Shown: positions 23,515 through 34,690 of the stretch, in pieces
Numbering within the stretch: the first letter of the stretch is position 1
How the letters are laid out: each line of letters begins with the position of its first letter
Assembly (NCBI GenBank): GCA_009599575.1
Contig: VWND01000095.1
Location: 1,364,001 to 1,428,000, forward strand
DNA length: 64,000 bases
Source: Blumeriella jaapii
Lineage: Eukaryota > Ascomycota > Leotiomycetes > Helotiales > Drepanopezizaceae
Reading direction: 5' to 3'
Notes under the pieces: generated by a model
What the model was told of the DNA's origin: nothing
The model's input: the letters and a program-made list of their open reading frames with translations, nothing else
Databases searched by the model: none
Position numbers and translations under genes: made by a program

Positions 23515-24812
23515 CTACGCAACCGAAAAAAAGTTATAACTTTCGATTTTACCGAAATAAACCAATTTAGCTTTAACGTTACGCTTTATATCGATATCAA
23601 AACCGTGCTTTACGAAGCCTGGCAAAAAAAGACTTTTTCAGTTTTTAAAACTTTTTAAAATAAAATAATCGAAATGCTAAAAAAACAAATCAAATAAAAA
23701 ATCTTCGAATTTTGCTACGGCTTATACAAAAACAAATGGTTTATCGTTGCGAAAAAAAAAAAATATTTACAAACTTATTATCGCAATCGTCGAAATAAAC
23801 AAAATAACGATACGTAACGCTAACGTACCATTTAACGTCGATTAATTTTCAAACTAATTCGCAAGATTAATAATCGCTTTTTTTTTCGATTTGTTTTTCG
23901 GCTACGATTATTTAATGCTTAATCCACGATTTCGAAATATAACTGTGACGAACCTCATATATTTCCCTTAAGATACAGACAGAGAGCTGAAAGGAAGGAA
24001 GCTCGGGGCGAACTATATACACTGTAGAACCCCCTGCCCCTGGCGCTACGCCAGAACTGTAACGGAAGACTGAACAGCCGAAAGCCGAACAGCCGAAAGG
24101 CCGGGCCGTTACAATAACGGCAATTCAAATACCAATCGGTTTATTGCGTATAACAAAAATACTTATAGGAGCTATCAATTTAATCGCTTAATTCGTAAAA
24201 GTCGTATATAAGATTTTTATAATTTGCATTTCTGATATTGCTTTTTTTTACGTTAACGACGTTAAAATAAAAGGTCCTAAATTATATTATAATAATAAAA
24301 AAATCCTTTCTGAAGTTCGACGTTATATAATAAAATATATTCAAAACATCGATAAAATTATAATTTGCTTCGAAAAAGCCAAAGCTATTATTGGCCTTCG
24401 ATTAAAATTTTGCATATTCGAAATAAATATCGTTAATTATATAACTGACAGCGCTGGCCGCTATTTTTAACGAAATAAAATTAGAAAAATCTGCGAATAA
24501 AAAAAATATAAAAATATTACCGAAGCCAAAGCTTTTATTAGTATCAATTTACTACCGCAATTAAATTAAAAACTTTTTTTAGAAAGCTGCATTTATTTAC
24601 GTTATAATAAAAAAAAATCGATTTCGTTTGGGAAAAAAAGCAGAGCAAAATTATAAAAGTTTTTAAAAACGATTTTTTATCGGCCTTATCGCTTATACGG
24701 ATCGATTATAGCCCTGACGCAAAAAAAATCATTTTAATTATCGACGCTAATATTTTCGGTTAAAAAGCTGTATTACAACAAATCGACGAAAACAAAAAAC
24801 GGCATTTTTTAC
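23515..24812 (+). pseudogene. C1 reverse transcriptase
   Basis: Collinear with C2 39905-41036. It reads KVITFDFTEINQFSFNVTL and FEFCYGLYKNKWFIVAKK (family pattern PYRNxWFLVxKK). The region of the catalytic box (about 24250) keeps TLTTLK in one frame, whereas C2 shows FFYVDDVGMK. The element stops at the insertion point of C2 and resumes at 47186. Solo LTR G is inserted at 23944. Confidence 0.82.
23944..24113. repeat. G: solo LTR inside C1, TSD ATAAC
   Basis: 170 bp, TGTGACGAACC to GGGCCGTTACA, flanked by ATAAC at 23939-23943 and 24114-24118. C2 at 40335-40350 (CGAAATATAACGGCAATTT) is the empty site. It is GC-rich and not mutated. It carries two copies of GCCGAACAGCCGAAAG-type sequence near 24079-24101, related to the CGGCTGTT octamer repeats in elements I1 and I2. 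Its parent element is not in the window. Confidence 0.9.
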
Positions 24813-24855
24813 TGTAAAACGGTGATACTTTGTATTAATAGGAGTTGGTAGTTTT

Positions 24856-25115
24856 TGTCACAGCTAGCTTGAGGATGATCAGAAGGGTGATGTGGACCAA
24901 AAGGTACGCATGTAAATTGAAAAAAAGACACCGAGCTAGAATGCTCGGGGTCGCGAACTTTATGTACAGTGGGTTGCGCTTGTGGGTCACGTGACTTAGC
25001 GCGAGGCCTAGTGGCCGAGGTGGTCCGTGCTCAAACCTTAATTTAACACCACTAGCATTTACTATCAGCATTTATATTATTGGCAACTATATTATTGGCA
25101 ACCAGGATCGTAATA
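24856..25115 (-). repeat. A2 3' LTR (260 bp)
   Basis: Plus-strand reading TGTCACAGCTAGC to AGGATCGTAATA. It is preceded in element orientation by a polypurine tract (plus-strand TATTCCTCCCCTCCGAAG at 25117-25134). This LTR carries most of the T and A states in the pair, especially in the tandem GCATTTA/GGCAACTATA part. Confidence 0.95.
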
Positions 25116-26870
25116 CTATTCCTCCCCTCCGAAGAACTGCGTCCTCGCAGTTGCAATTATAGGTTTATCGTCCTCCAATTTAGTGTAATTTTTTCTGCTT
25201 TCGTTGTAAGCTTGTAACCATGCGAGGAGCGTTCGTAAAAAGCTTTTGGCGGTGAAGTGTAATCGGTGAAATGCTTAAAAAATATAAGGGGCCGTTATAA
25301 CGTTAAAACAAAGGTATTATTCGAGATTTTTATCAGCGCTTTTTTAATTGATTTGATATTGCAATACTTTTTTATGCAACTTCGAATTTATTATTCCTTC
25401 GATTTCCTATTTCGTTTGTTTAAAAAGTAATTGAATAAAGGCTGGTTCGGAGCGGCGTTGGCCAAATAAAAGATTGCTAATATGCTTTCGGAGCGAGTAT
25501 GAATAAAAAATTGGATGGATTAACCAGTCTGCGGGAAAATCAAGTTTTTAACTTTTTTCTATTTTATCGACGATTTTAACTAGGCCGTACTATTTATTCG
25601 AAAGCTTCCGGAAAAGTCGGTCGAGCTTTCAATTCTTAATATTTATTAATATTTCGTCGCTTATTTTTTAATTCACCGGTCGTTTATGCAAATTGGCGAG
25701 GCGCTTTATTTTGGCTTGTTATTGCGTAATAGACGATTATGCGTATTTTACAACTTTTTTAGCTCGGGAGGCCAAATGCAAAGCTTCGTCGCGGTTGAGC
25801 TTTTCGGTGGCCGAGCGAAAGGGACGGAGGTTATTTATATTCCAGAATATACGAGCCTCGTATTTATTTAAAACTTGGAAAGGAAAAACGTTGCCGAAAG
25901 ATTCGTGCGGCAAAATTAATTGTGTAATATTTATTAAAAGTAAAAGGCGTTTCCAATTGTTTTGATAATAGAAGCAAAAAGGACGGAAGCGTTGCTTAAT
26001 ATATTGGTTTATCACTTCGGTTTGTTTATCGATATTAAAATTGTACGCAGTAGTTAATTTGATTTTGATTTTTAATATACGGTAAAGTTTTTGCCAAAAA
26101 ACCGAAACAAACTAAGCTCCTCGGTCCGAAACAATTAAATCCGGCATGCCGAAATAGCGTATTTAATAAACCAAAAACAAAGCTGCCAATTCTTTCGCTG
26201 TGATAGTCTTATAACAAAGGATTGACAAAAGCTTTTTAAACAGGCGATCCATTATTACGAAAGCGAAGTCGTGACCATTTTCGTCTAATGGAAGCTTCGT
26301 GAAGTTTATCGTTAAGTATTAATAAAATCTGCTGGGTATAAATAAAAGCTTTAAAAAGCCCGGAGTTTTATCGCGCCTAGCTTTTATTCGTATGCAACGA
26401 TAATTCGAAACGTATTATTATATATTTGCTTTTATAGTTTTTTAATAATATTTGCGACCGATCAAAAGCTTTATTTTTTCTATTTCAGCGTACGCTACGC
26501 AAGATTATTCGTGGATATGTCGGATCAAAAAGGTTCGCAATTCGGAAAGTTCCAAAAGCATTATTAATCTGCTCTGAAAAAACAACTTGTTCTGTCGCAA
26601 TTAATAATTAAGGCTGTGGTTGCGGGCTTACGCTCGTTGCGCTTCGAAAAAAAGAAAGTTTTTATTAATTTGCAGCAAATCGTTTATAATTATATAATTA
26701 TGCATATCGTACGCGATTACGAAAATTGGGTCTGCGGGTTTTTCTGTAAGTATTTTATTTTTTTCGTTCTCGCTGTTTTTTTCGGAAGGAATGCTATCGT
26801 TGTCGCGCTTATCGGACGCTATTTTTATAGGCGCTAACGTGGCTGTGCTTTTAGCAGCCATTTCTTTTAA
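25116..26870 (-). pseudogene. A2 integrase and chromodomain
   Basis: Minus-strand counterpart of A1 2801-4548. The frame 25737-26015 begins MINQYIKQRFRPFCFYYQNNWKRL, the segment just after the catalytic Glu, and includes ITQLILPHESFGNVFPFQ. The frame 26628-26861 is the RNase H to integrase linker (IASDKRDNDSIPSEKNSE). The chromodomain remnant lies about 25330-25560. The plus-strand frames 25686-25871, 25693-25965 and 26616-26837 are shadows. Confidence 0.87.
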
Positions 26871-28230
26871 AATCTAGGAATCTAATTTATCGTTTGGAAG
26901 CATCTGTTGTTTTCGAATTGCTCGCTATCGCGTTTAATAGAAAAATGTTTTAGTTTTTACGAAAAAGGATATTAGCGAGCGTATTAATAATTTCCGACCG
27001 GTATATAATTGTAAAATAAAAGTCGGCGAAAAACTCGGCCTATCGGGCTTATCGGGCCGAAAAGTTTTTGATTATTATAAAGTATTTCAAAGCGCGGTGA
27101 TCGGTATATATATATACGTTTTTTTAGACGCTTAACAACTTCGGCTTATAATTTTTAAAAAAGCGAAAAATGGCGAGAAGCTTTTTATCGTAGATCGGAT
27201 AGTTAAATTCGGCGTCGATTATGGTTTTGAAAAAAAAACCGACCGGATAATAAAAGTCGTTTTTTTGCAATTAAGACAATACGCCAGCTATTACTTTATC
27301 AAAAGAGTCGGTTTCCAGGCGCGTTTGCTTATAAGGGTCGTAATAGCACAGGATGGAAGCATTTAGCAGGACCTTGCGTAATACTTTCTATGCGTTTTTC
27401 TGCTTTTTTTCGAATACGAAAAGAACGTTTTTGCCTGTGAAAGCAGTAAAAAAGCGGCAAATGCGGCTATAGCCGGCTATAAAGCGTTTGTAAAAATTGC
27501 AAAAGCCCAGAAAGCTTTGCACGCTTCGCATATTCGCTGCATATTGCTAGTTTTTAATAATGGCGATCTTTTCCGGGTTTATTTTAATGCTTTAAATGCT
27601 AATAACGAAACCTAAAAATTTGGTTTTCGTAATATTAAATTCGCATTTTTTAATATTAGCTTTCAGGCCGTGTTTTTTTAAAATCGACAAAATCTTTTTA
27701 ACGTAAATCTTATATTTTAAATTATTCGCGGAATAAATAAAAATATCGTTAAAATACGCCGAGCAGAAATCATTTAAATGTTTTATAAAAATATTATTAA
27801 TAAAGCGTTGAAATATAGCGGGCCTATTAGTAAAGCCGAACGGAAGAATTTTATATTTATATATGCCGTATCGGATGCGGAAACTGATTAGTTTTTCAGA
27901 TTCTTCGAATATCCGGACTCGATTAAATGCTTATTAAATATTAATTTTCGTAAACACTTTGGCCTTAGTAATTCGCGCCAGTATTTCGTCGATCAAAGGT
28001 AAAGGGTAGGGATTTTTTTTCGTAAAATCGTTGAATTTGCGGTAATCGATATATAAGCGTATAAAGCCGTCTGACTTTTTAATAAATAAAATCGGGGCGG
28101 CGAAAAAAGCATTAAAAGGTTTAATAAAACTTTTGTGCAAATTATCGAAAATATAGCTTTTGATTTTTATAAGCTGTTTATTCGTAAAGCGTTTGAATAG
28201 TTTTATAAAAAGCGTATTCTTCGTGGCAAG
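26871..28230 (-). pseudogene. A2 reverse transcriptase and RNase H
   Basis: The frame 27934-28140 (minus) reads KPFNAFFAAPILFIKKSDGF, LYIDYRKFND, KKNPYPLPLIDEILARITKA and VFTKINI. The catalytic box at about 27740-27770 reads CSAYFNDIFIYS: the first Asp of YxDD is Asn, the same change as in A1. The shared lesion may pre-date the split of the copies or have arisen twice at the same hot site. RNase H with a TDHRALKYF-like motif lies near 27080. Confidence 0.9.
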
Positions 28231-30742
28231 GTGTATCTTATAATTTACACCGGAGCGGCGGAAAACGAGCTTATCGCTTTTTTATTTATAAAACAGTTTT
28301 TCGAACTCCGAATACTAAACTGGAAAAAGCTTTTTCACAAAAACCACGTTGTCGTTATACTTGGCTTGTAAAGCGTCGGAGACGGGAATATCTTTTATTA
28401 CCGCGAATTATATAACTTTTTCAGACTCGGCGACTTTCGCACGGCGGAAACGTTTTCTGTTTATATTATACACAAAAGTAACAAACGTGTAGTCGCTGGA
28501 TAGTGATAACTCTTTTTTTTTTGCGATTCGCATTCGCTTTTCGTAACGTGTTTATAAAGCGTTAAATGCAAAAGCGGAAATACAGCTGATATTGCAATTG
28601 GAAATAAAAGGGGTAGCAATTGGCCCGATTGGAAAGACCGGCTTGATCGGTTCAGGGCTGCTAATAAAAAACTTTTTTATTTTGTTCAAACTGCTTTTAA
28701 GGTCTCGCATAAACGTGGAGGGTCTATTAGCTCCAAAGCCTAAATAGGCTTTTTTGATCGTTATAAAAGTGCTGGCAGAGGTATGCAAGGCTCCTATTGC
28801 GCTGTTTCGTCTGTTTGCATTTTTTTAATACATACGACTAAGCATCTTAAGCTTTGTTCGCTGATTAAAATCGACGAATAACTGCTCGTTAAAATAAAAA
28901 ATAATAGGCATATCGAATAGCTATTTTATTTTGTTTTTTCTTTGGCTATACGTTTGTTTTAAGTCGTAGTGCTGTAAAAATTTACGACTAATAAAAACGT
29001 CGGTAAAACCTAGGTTTATGACCAGAAAAAAAAAATTTACGCGACGTCGGTTAATCGTAAAAAAAAAAAAAATAGCAAAAAAAATAGGTTCTTTCGGCTC
29101 GCCATTATAACCGGTGGATATAATAGGCTTATGCAGCCGAATAAAACTTACTTCGAAACGTTAAAAAAATTGATACGCTAAAAAAGTTTTAATCGCATCG
29201 AAAATATTAACTTCGCCATCGATATATGCAAATGTTTTGATATATAATTTATTGCGTACTAGTTTTATAAGAATTAAAAACTGTCGCTTTTTTATTAAAA
29301 AACGCTAATTAAATTTTAAATTTTTTTACAAATCGAATCTTTTGCTATAATAAAAGTCTTTGCCACGGCTTAAAAGTTTTTTAACAAATCGTTTACTTTT
29401 CGTCGATAGCTATTTCGGCGATTTTGCGATTAAGTTTAGCGTCGGAGCAAACGTTTGCGAAATGGCCGGGCTTGCCGCAGTTATAACAAGCGCTAAAAAA
29501 ACGCGCAGCCAAGCGGGAAAAACCGGGGATAGCAGAAGCGGCAGCCATACGTTCGTAAAAATTTTTACCAAAAGAGGGAAAAGCCGTGCGAATAGAAAGG
29601 GCTAGAAAAATAAAACGCTATAAAGCTTTGAAAATACCGAAAGTACGCCTAGAATCCTGGTTAGCAAAAGCCATAGCAAAGAAAAAATAATTTATGCGAC
29701 GAATAAAAGTCATTTTTTTAGCTCGGATATTGCGTGACTTTTTATTCGCAACGGCCAAAAACTCGTTCAAAGCAGTATAATTACCATTTATTTTGTATTT
29801 TTTTATTCGGAAATCGTGTTTAAAAATAAAGGTGACTTTTTCGCATATATTTTCGAACCAACGGTTTTTAGCAATTTTGCTAATAACTGCGTAGCGGATA
29901 AACAAAAAACGAAAATTATTATAAATCTGACCGTTGTTTATATAAAACTTATTGTATTGTAATTTAGCAGATTAAACGCGGTTGTAATTAAAAAAGCGCT
30001 GATCAAAAATGCGAAAAACGTTTCGGGCCGATTGGGCTTGGTTATAAAACTCGGGATTCAGATGCTCTAAGATAATAGTTTTTGCTTTCTTAATAATGCA
30101 TTTAAAATATGCTTTGGTTTAATCTATGTTTTATATAAAATTCTCTAAGTATTTTTTAATAAACAACTTTATATCTATCTTTTATGCGTTATATTTAACC
30201 TTTTTTTAATAGTCGCTAAAAGCGTGGCGAAGGTATTTGACCTTGGATAGTTCGATTCGAGGGATGGCTGGATCGAAAACGAAAAGGTAATACTCGGGAA
30301 TTGGTTGGAAGTCCGTCGTAAAAGCGCGCGAAGCTCGGAATGAAAAAGAGGCGTCGCGAGCGATGGCGGAGGCTGAAAAGCGAGCGGCGGCGATGGCTTG
30401 AGCGATTATCTGGGCGATCTGAAGCTGCTAGGCCGCAGTAAATCCTTTAGCGTTAGCAAATATGCTAGGCAGTCGTGGAAGCATTCGTCGGTTTGGGAGT
30501 ACTAGAATATCAGCGTCGTACAACTCGACTTTAAGTTCGATAGTAAAGCGAAGGGATTTAGCAGCAGATAATTATGATTCGGTAAAAAAGTCGTAAAATA
30601 AAAACTCGCTGTCAAAGTCGTCGAAAAAGCCTGGAACGAATAGAGATTCGGAAGCGCTAAAGGCAGAAGCAGAGGATGGAAGTGCTGATTCGAAGCCGAA
30701 TCGTACGGATTGCGTTTGTTTTCGGATGCCACGTCGATTCAT
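28231..30742 (-). pseudogene. A2 gag, zinc knuckle and protease region
   Basis: Gag starts at ATG 30742 (minus strand) with MNRRGIRKQTQSVRFGFESA and stays open to a RIP stop at 30572, giving 56 codons of Ser/Phe-rich N-terminus. The frame 29618-29905 is a middle part (AVISKIAKNRWFENICEKV...). The zinc knuckle at 29447-29488 is a perfect CX2CX4HX4C. The protease is expected near 29100-28900, where INLGFTDVFISRKFLQHYDL resembles the flap side of retropepsins, but no clear D-S/T-G triad remains. The frame 30502-30732 (minus) is an out-of-frame shadow of gag. Confidence 0.8.
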
Positions 30743-30988
30743 AAAAAAAGCATAGGGTATTATAGTGTAAAAAGGGGCGATTCGAGTTGCAAAAGCAAAT
30801 CGAATTAATAAAAAAAAAAGACTTCAGCTTTTTTTGGAAACAAAATCAGTAAAAAAAAGTTCTGATCAAGGCATCGATGAATAAACGTCGGTACGGGCGG
30901 CCTGAAAAAAGTTCGAGTTGCAAAAGCAAATCGAATTTTTAACCGTGGATACAAAGCTTCTTAGCGAAAGTTGTTTGGTTTTTTTTTA
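30743..30988 (-). other. A2 5' leader with a 26-bp direct repeat
   Basis: The stretch between gag and the 5' LTR. A sequence TTCGAGTTGCAAAAGCAAAT plus CGAATT occurs at 30781-30806 and again at 30910-30936. A candidate primer-binding site should adjoin 30988, but the sequence there (minus-strand TAAAAAAAAACCAAACAAC) has no TGG start, so the primer is unknown. Confidence 0.6.
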
Positions 30989-31248
30989 TGTCACAGCTAG
31001 CTTAAGAGTGATCAGAAGGATAATATGGACCAAAAGGTACGCATATAAATTGAAAAAAAGACACCGAGCTAGAATGCTCGGGGTCGCGAATTTTATGTAC
31101 AGTGGGTTGCGCTTGTGGGTCACGTGACTTAGCGCGAGGCCTAGTGGCCGAGGTGGTCCGTGCCCAAACCTTAATCCAACACCACCAGCATTCACCACCA
31201 GCATCCATACCACTGGCAACCATACCACTGGCAACCAGGATCGTAACA
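30989..31248 (-). repeat. A2 5' LTR (260 bp)
   Basis: Plus-strand reading TGTCACAGCTAGC to AGGATCGTAACA. It is the better preserved A LTR and keeps the CA end. It contains tandem copies of CCACTGGCAACCATA-type sequence at 31205-31240. Several open frames over it (30918-31127, 30986-31234, 31002-31295, 31102-31317) do not correspond to genes. Confidence 0.95.
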
Positions 31249-31500
31249 GTTTTAGCTATAATTGAGGCATGGACCCCTCCGAGACCCCTTGCCACTGACT
31301 ACCTTCAACAGGTATAAAAGCAAAACACTTTCTTAAATAGTACTATAAGCACGCAGTCCAATTCATACTTTCACTTATTTTTCTTTTTCTTTTTTTAGTT
31401 TTTTCTAGGGATTCTTTAAATTATTTTATTCACCGACATATGGCCGTATCAGTTTGGTTTTTCTATTTATTTTTATATTTGATAACCTACGCAGGAATTC

Positions 31501-31726
31501 TGTTACGATCCTGGCCGGTGGTAAATTGCCAATGGTAATTGCTAGTGGTAATTGCCAGTAGTAATTGCCAGTGGTAGGATTAAGGTTTGCGCACGGACCC
31601 TTACCAACCTGTATTTAATAGTTCAAAGCTCCCGTACCTTAGAGCTCTTCACCTTAGTATTCAACGTACACGCGTATCTTTCGGCCCATATCATTCACCA
31701 TGATCACCCTTAAGCCAGCTGTCACA
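31501..31726 (+). repeat. H 5' LTR (226 bp)
   Basis: TGTTACGATCCTGG to CCAGCTGTCACA. It contains about four tandem copies of a 13-bp unit of the type TAATTGCCAGTGG at 31523-31575, as do family A LTRs. Confidence 0.95.
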
Positions 31727-32448
31727 TAATACTAAGGTCAAACACATTCCGCTGAGAAGCGTTGTATCTAGCTGAGAAGCTTTGTATCTACGGTTTAAAA
31801 ACTCGATCTGCCTCTGCAATTCGTATCTTTTACGCCACCCGTATCGACGATATATTCGTCGGTGCCTCGATCAATATTCCCTTCCATTGATCTTGTTTCC
31901 AGAAAAAGCTGGAGCCCGTCCCTCATTTCGACCTGCCTTTGCAATTCGGAACCCTTTTTCTTTCAACGATTCGACCTTTTCGCTGAGCTTGTCGATTTAT
32001 CAGAGCTTGCATCTTGACTGCTATCAGAGCTTGCATCTTAACTGCTACCAGAGCTTGCACTTAATTGCATACTATTTAATACGATTCGACCTTTTTACTA
32101 AGCTTGTCGATTTACCAGAGCTTGCACCTAATTGCATACCATTTAATACAATTCGACCTTTTCACTAAGCCTGTCGATTTAAAAGCTTGCATCTGACTGC
32201 AGGCTGGCAACCTACCCCTGCCTATACGATAAAATGGCTAGCAACCTACTTTTGCTTATACGACAAAACGGCTGGCAAACCTACCTCTGCCTATACGACA
32301 AAATGGCTGGCAACCTACCTCTGCCTATACGACAAAATGGCTGGCAACCTACGTCTGCCTGATGGGTTGAAAATATGGAAGGAAATACAAATTGTAATGG
32401 TTCTACGGCTTCAGATCTGGGGACCAGTTCTTTAAAAGGGGGGGGTAG
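31727..32448 (+). other. H interior, no protein-coding gene recognised
   Basis: The 128-codon frame at 31782-32168 and the 82-codon frame at 32187-32435 are low-complexity products of the tandem repeats here and have no recognisable domain. The interior holds repeats of CAGAGCTTGCATCTTGACTG type (about 31995-32190) and a 34-35 bp tandem array (about 32203-32357). Confidence 0.75.
32203..32357 (+). repeat. 34-35 bp tandem array in H
   Basis: Four to five copies of a unit containing GGCTGGCAACCTACCTCTGC and CTATACGACAAAAT. Copies differ by single transitions and one extra A. Confidence 0.9.
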
Positions 32449-32674
32449 TGTTACGATCCTGGCCGGTGGTAAATTGCCAATGGTAATTGCTAGTGGTAAT
32501 TGCCAGTAGTAATTGCCAGTGGTAGGATTAAGGTTTGCGCACGGACCCTTACCAACCTGTATTTAATAGTTCAAAGCTTCCGTACCTTAGAGCTCTTCAC
32601 CTTAGTATTTAACGTACACGCGTATCTTTCGGCCCATATCATTCACCATGATCACCCTTAAGCCAGCTGTCACA
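32449..32674 (+). repeat. H 3' LTR (226 bp)
   Basis: Matches 31501-31726 except for two C/T differences that I can see (AGCTTCCG against AGCTCCCG; TATTTAACG against TATTCAACG). Confidence 0.95.
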
Positions 32675-32679
32675 AATTC

Positions 32680-34353
32680 AAACTTCGGTATTTCGTTTTT
32701 ATATACTCGCCGATATATTTTTCAAATTCGCAATCAAAATCGATTTCGATATTTCGCTATTACGGCTTAAAAAAACTTTTTATATAATATTATTCGCAGC
32801 TGTATTATATAAAAAACCTTTAATAGTTTTTTTTATTTTGCGTATAATTATTAAATTACAAAAGTGTAATATATTTTAAAAACGTTTGAAATTACGATTA
32901 GGCAATTCTGAACCGTGCGAAATTCAAAGCTCGAAAATCGCTTTTTTGTTTAAAAATAATAAATCGAATATTGGTTCGTACGCTTCGACCGCTGCGCTCG
33001 GCCCTTTTAAATTAAATCTTTTTTGGTCAAACGCCTGGCGAAAACTCAATCTTCTGATTTTACGCTTTATAATTATAGTAATTACAATTTGCGGCTTCTT
33101 ATTAAAAATAGTAAAAAAATGGCTATACGTACATTAACTTAAGCTACGAAATATCGAAACCGTAGATTATATAGCAATATTATATTAATTTAATCAATTT
33201 ACTAAAAAACAAGTTTTTCAATATATTATTTAAATATTTAAACGCAATTTTATTTTATTTAATTCTTTCAAAAAACACAAAGATTTTTTTAATAACTTTT
33301 TTATTAAAAACGATTTTTTTTATATTAAAAACCCTTAACCTGCAATTTCAAAAAACACTTATTTATCTAATTCAAACCTTACCAACATTTTTATTAATAT
33401 TATAGATAACGACGCTTTTCGTTTTCTTATGCGAAACCGTATGCTTTTTCCTGGCTTTTCTGATGCACTTTTATTTAATAGCGCCAACGTTATCGATTTT
33501 ATCGAAAAATATAAAAAAATCTGTAAGAATTTCGGAGTTTCTAAAACTAAAATATTCGATAAACTTTTTCGTTATTATAATTCAATTACTAAAAATATTA
33601 TCAAATCGATAAATAAATAAAAAGCTATTAAAGCTCGAAACTGACGTAAGCTAATTAAAACTTTAAAATCGGAATTCCGAAACTACGATCGCTAGCAAAT
33701 TCGCGATATTATCGCTTTTTTTAAACAATTTGTTATAACGACTCGCTAAGCCAAAAAACTCAAAGCTTATTATCGTATTTATACAAGAGTTTTTAACGTT
33801 TTCGTTAACAAAAAGGTTTTAAACGAGGTCGAGCAAAGAAAATTGTTTTTACTTAGCTTTTCAACTAATATTCGTAATAAAATTATTAAACACTTTAAGA
33901 TTAATAAACAAAACCTTAAAACTTTCGATTAGTATTTTAAATTTGTAAAATTCGTTTTTAAATAAAATCAAAGCGAACGTACTATTAAAGCTATAAACCA
34001 AAAGAAATTTTTTTTTTATTTACAAAAAAGACGTAGAAGCTTTAATGCAGAAACATGCCCAGCTATTAAAAGTTACCGAAATCGCTAAAAAACAGCTAAT
34101 TATTATATTATTTAATCGTTCCGCCGAATTTACTGGCTTGGAAAAGCTTAACAAAAATATCGAAATTTTCGTATTAAAATTTACCGATATCAAAATTCAA
34201 AAATTACAAAGCAAAATCGAAGGTTTTATGCAATAGCAGAAAAAACTTTTTTACGTTAATTCGAATAACGAAAACGATCAAAATAGCTTTTATAATAACT
34301 ATTCTTTTTAAAATACGCGAAGCGATCAGCTTCGCCAAGCTATCGTAAAAATA
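32680..34353 (+). pseudogene. C2 leader and gag
   Basis: Leader up to about 33340, then gag with NDAFRFLMRNRMLFPGFSDA, SANVIDFIEKYKK and SKTKIFDKLFRYY (open 33429-33620) and a second open piece at 34045-34236 (HAQLLKVTEIAKKQLIIILF, RSAEFTGLEKLNKN). Stops separate the pieces. Comparison with C1 shows each copy has its own transitions. I1 inserted just after gag at 34354. The leader frame 32886-33137 has no homologous open frame in C1. Confidence 0.75.
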
Positions 34354-34375
34354 CCGTACGGCTTATCTAGGGTCG

Positions 34376-34690
34376 GATCACAACCGATTATACCCGGTTG
34401 CAAAACCGGGTATACACCGATTTTTACCCGGTTGCAAAACCGGGTATACACCGATTATAATCGATTTCAAAACCGATTATACACCGATTATAATCGAATT
34501 AAAACCGGTTATAATCGGTATATAATCGATTATAATCGGTGTATAATCGGTTTTAAACCGGGTATAATCGGTTGCTAATCGGTGTTAATACCGAAGTGGC
34601 GCGGTTTACTCTTACATCGATGTAACGATTTAACACCGAGTATAATCGGTATTACCGAATATAATCGGTGTTAATACCGATTATACTCGG
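34376..34690. repeat. Palindrome array at the left end of I1
   Basis: A dense series of the 14-bp perfect palindrome CCGATTATAATCGG and variants (ACACCGATTATAATCGG, CCGGGTATA, ACCGAGTATAATCGGT), spaced so that long hairpins can form on either strand. Mirrored at 63490-63820 in I2. Confidence 0.92.

Larger units (their letters stand above)
24856..31248 (-). mobile_element. A2: complete Ty3/gypsy chromovirus, TSD GTTTT
   Basis: 6393-bp minus-strand element with two 260-bp LTRs, TG...CA ends and a perfect 5-bp TSD, inserted in the 5' LTR of C2. It is less mutated than A1: the gag start, the zinc knuckle and several pol blocks are legible. Pol still has many stops. By eye, roughly two dozen differences separate its LTRs and all are transitions, so LTR divergence here reflects RIP rather than age. 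Confidence 0.96.
24813..31477 (+). repeat. C2 5' LTR, split by A2 (24813-24855 and 31254-31477)
   Basis: The first 43 bases (TGTAAAACGGTGATACTTTG onward) lie left of A2. The remainder starts after the duplicated GTTTT and ends TATTTTTATA at 31477. Together they match the 267-bp 3' LTR. The duplicated GTTTT at 24851-24855 and 31249-31253 is the A2 target site. Confidence 0.93.
31501..32674 (+). mobile_element. H: small non-autonomous LTR retrotransposon (TRIM-like), TSD AATTC
   Basis: 1174 bp with two 226-bp LTRs (31501-31726, 32449-32674) and AATTC at 31496-31500 and 32675-32679. C1 at 13156-13160 shows the single AATTC of the empty site. The 722-bp interior has no retroviral domain. A polypurine tract (AAAAGGGGGGGGTAG, 32434-32448) abuts the 3' LTR. 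The LTRs differ at only two positions that I can see, both C/T. Its ends (TGTTACGATCCTGG and AGCTGTCACA) match family A. The sequence is hardly mutated. Confidence 0.95.

Noticed and set aside
31782..32168. 128-codon frame inside H
   Set aside because: Made of tandem repeats (YQSLHL), no domain; H behaves as a non-coding TRIM.
34376..34690. CRISPR-like repeat-spacer array
   Set aside because: Units vary in length, are palindromic and overlap; there are no unique spacers of constant size, and the context is eukaryotic transposons.
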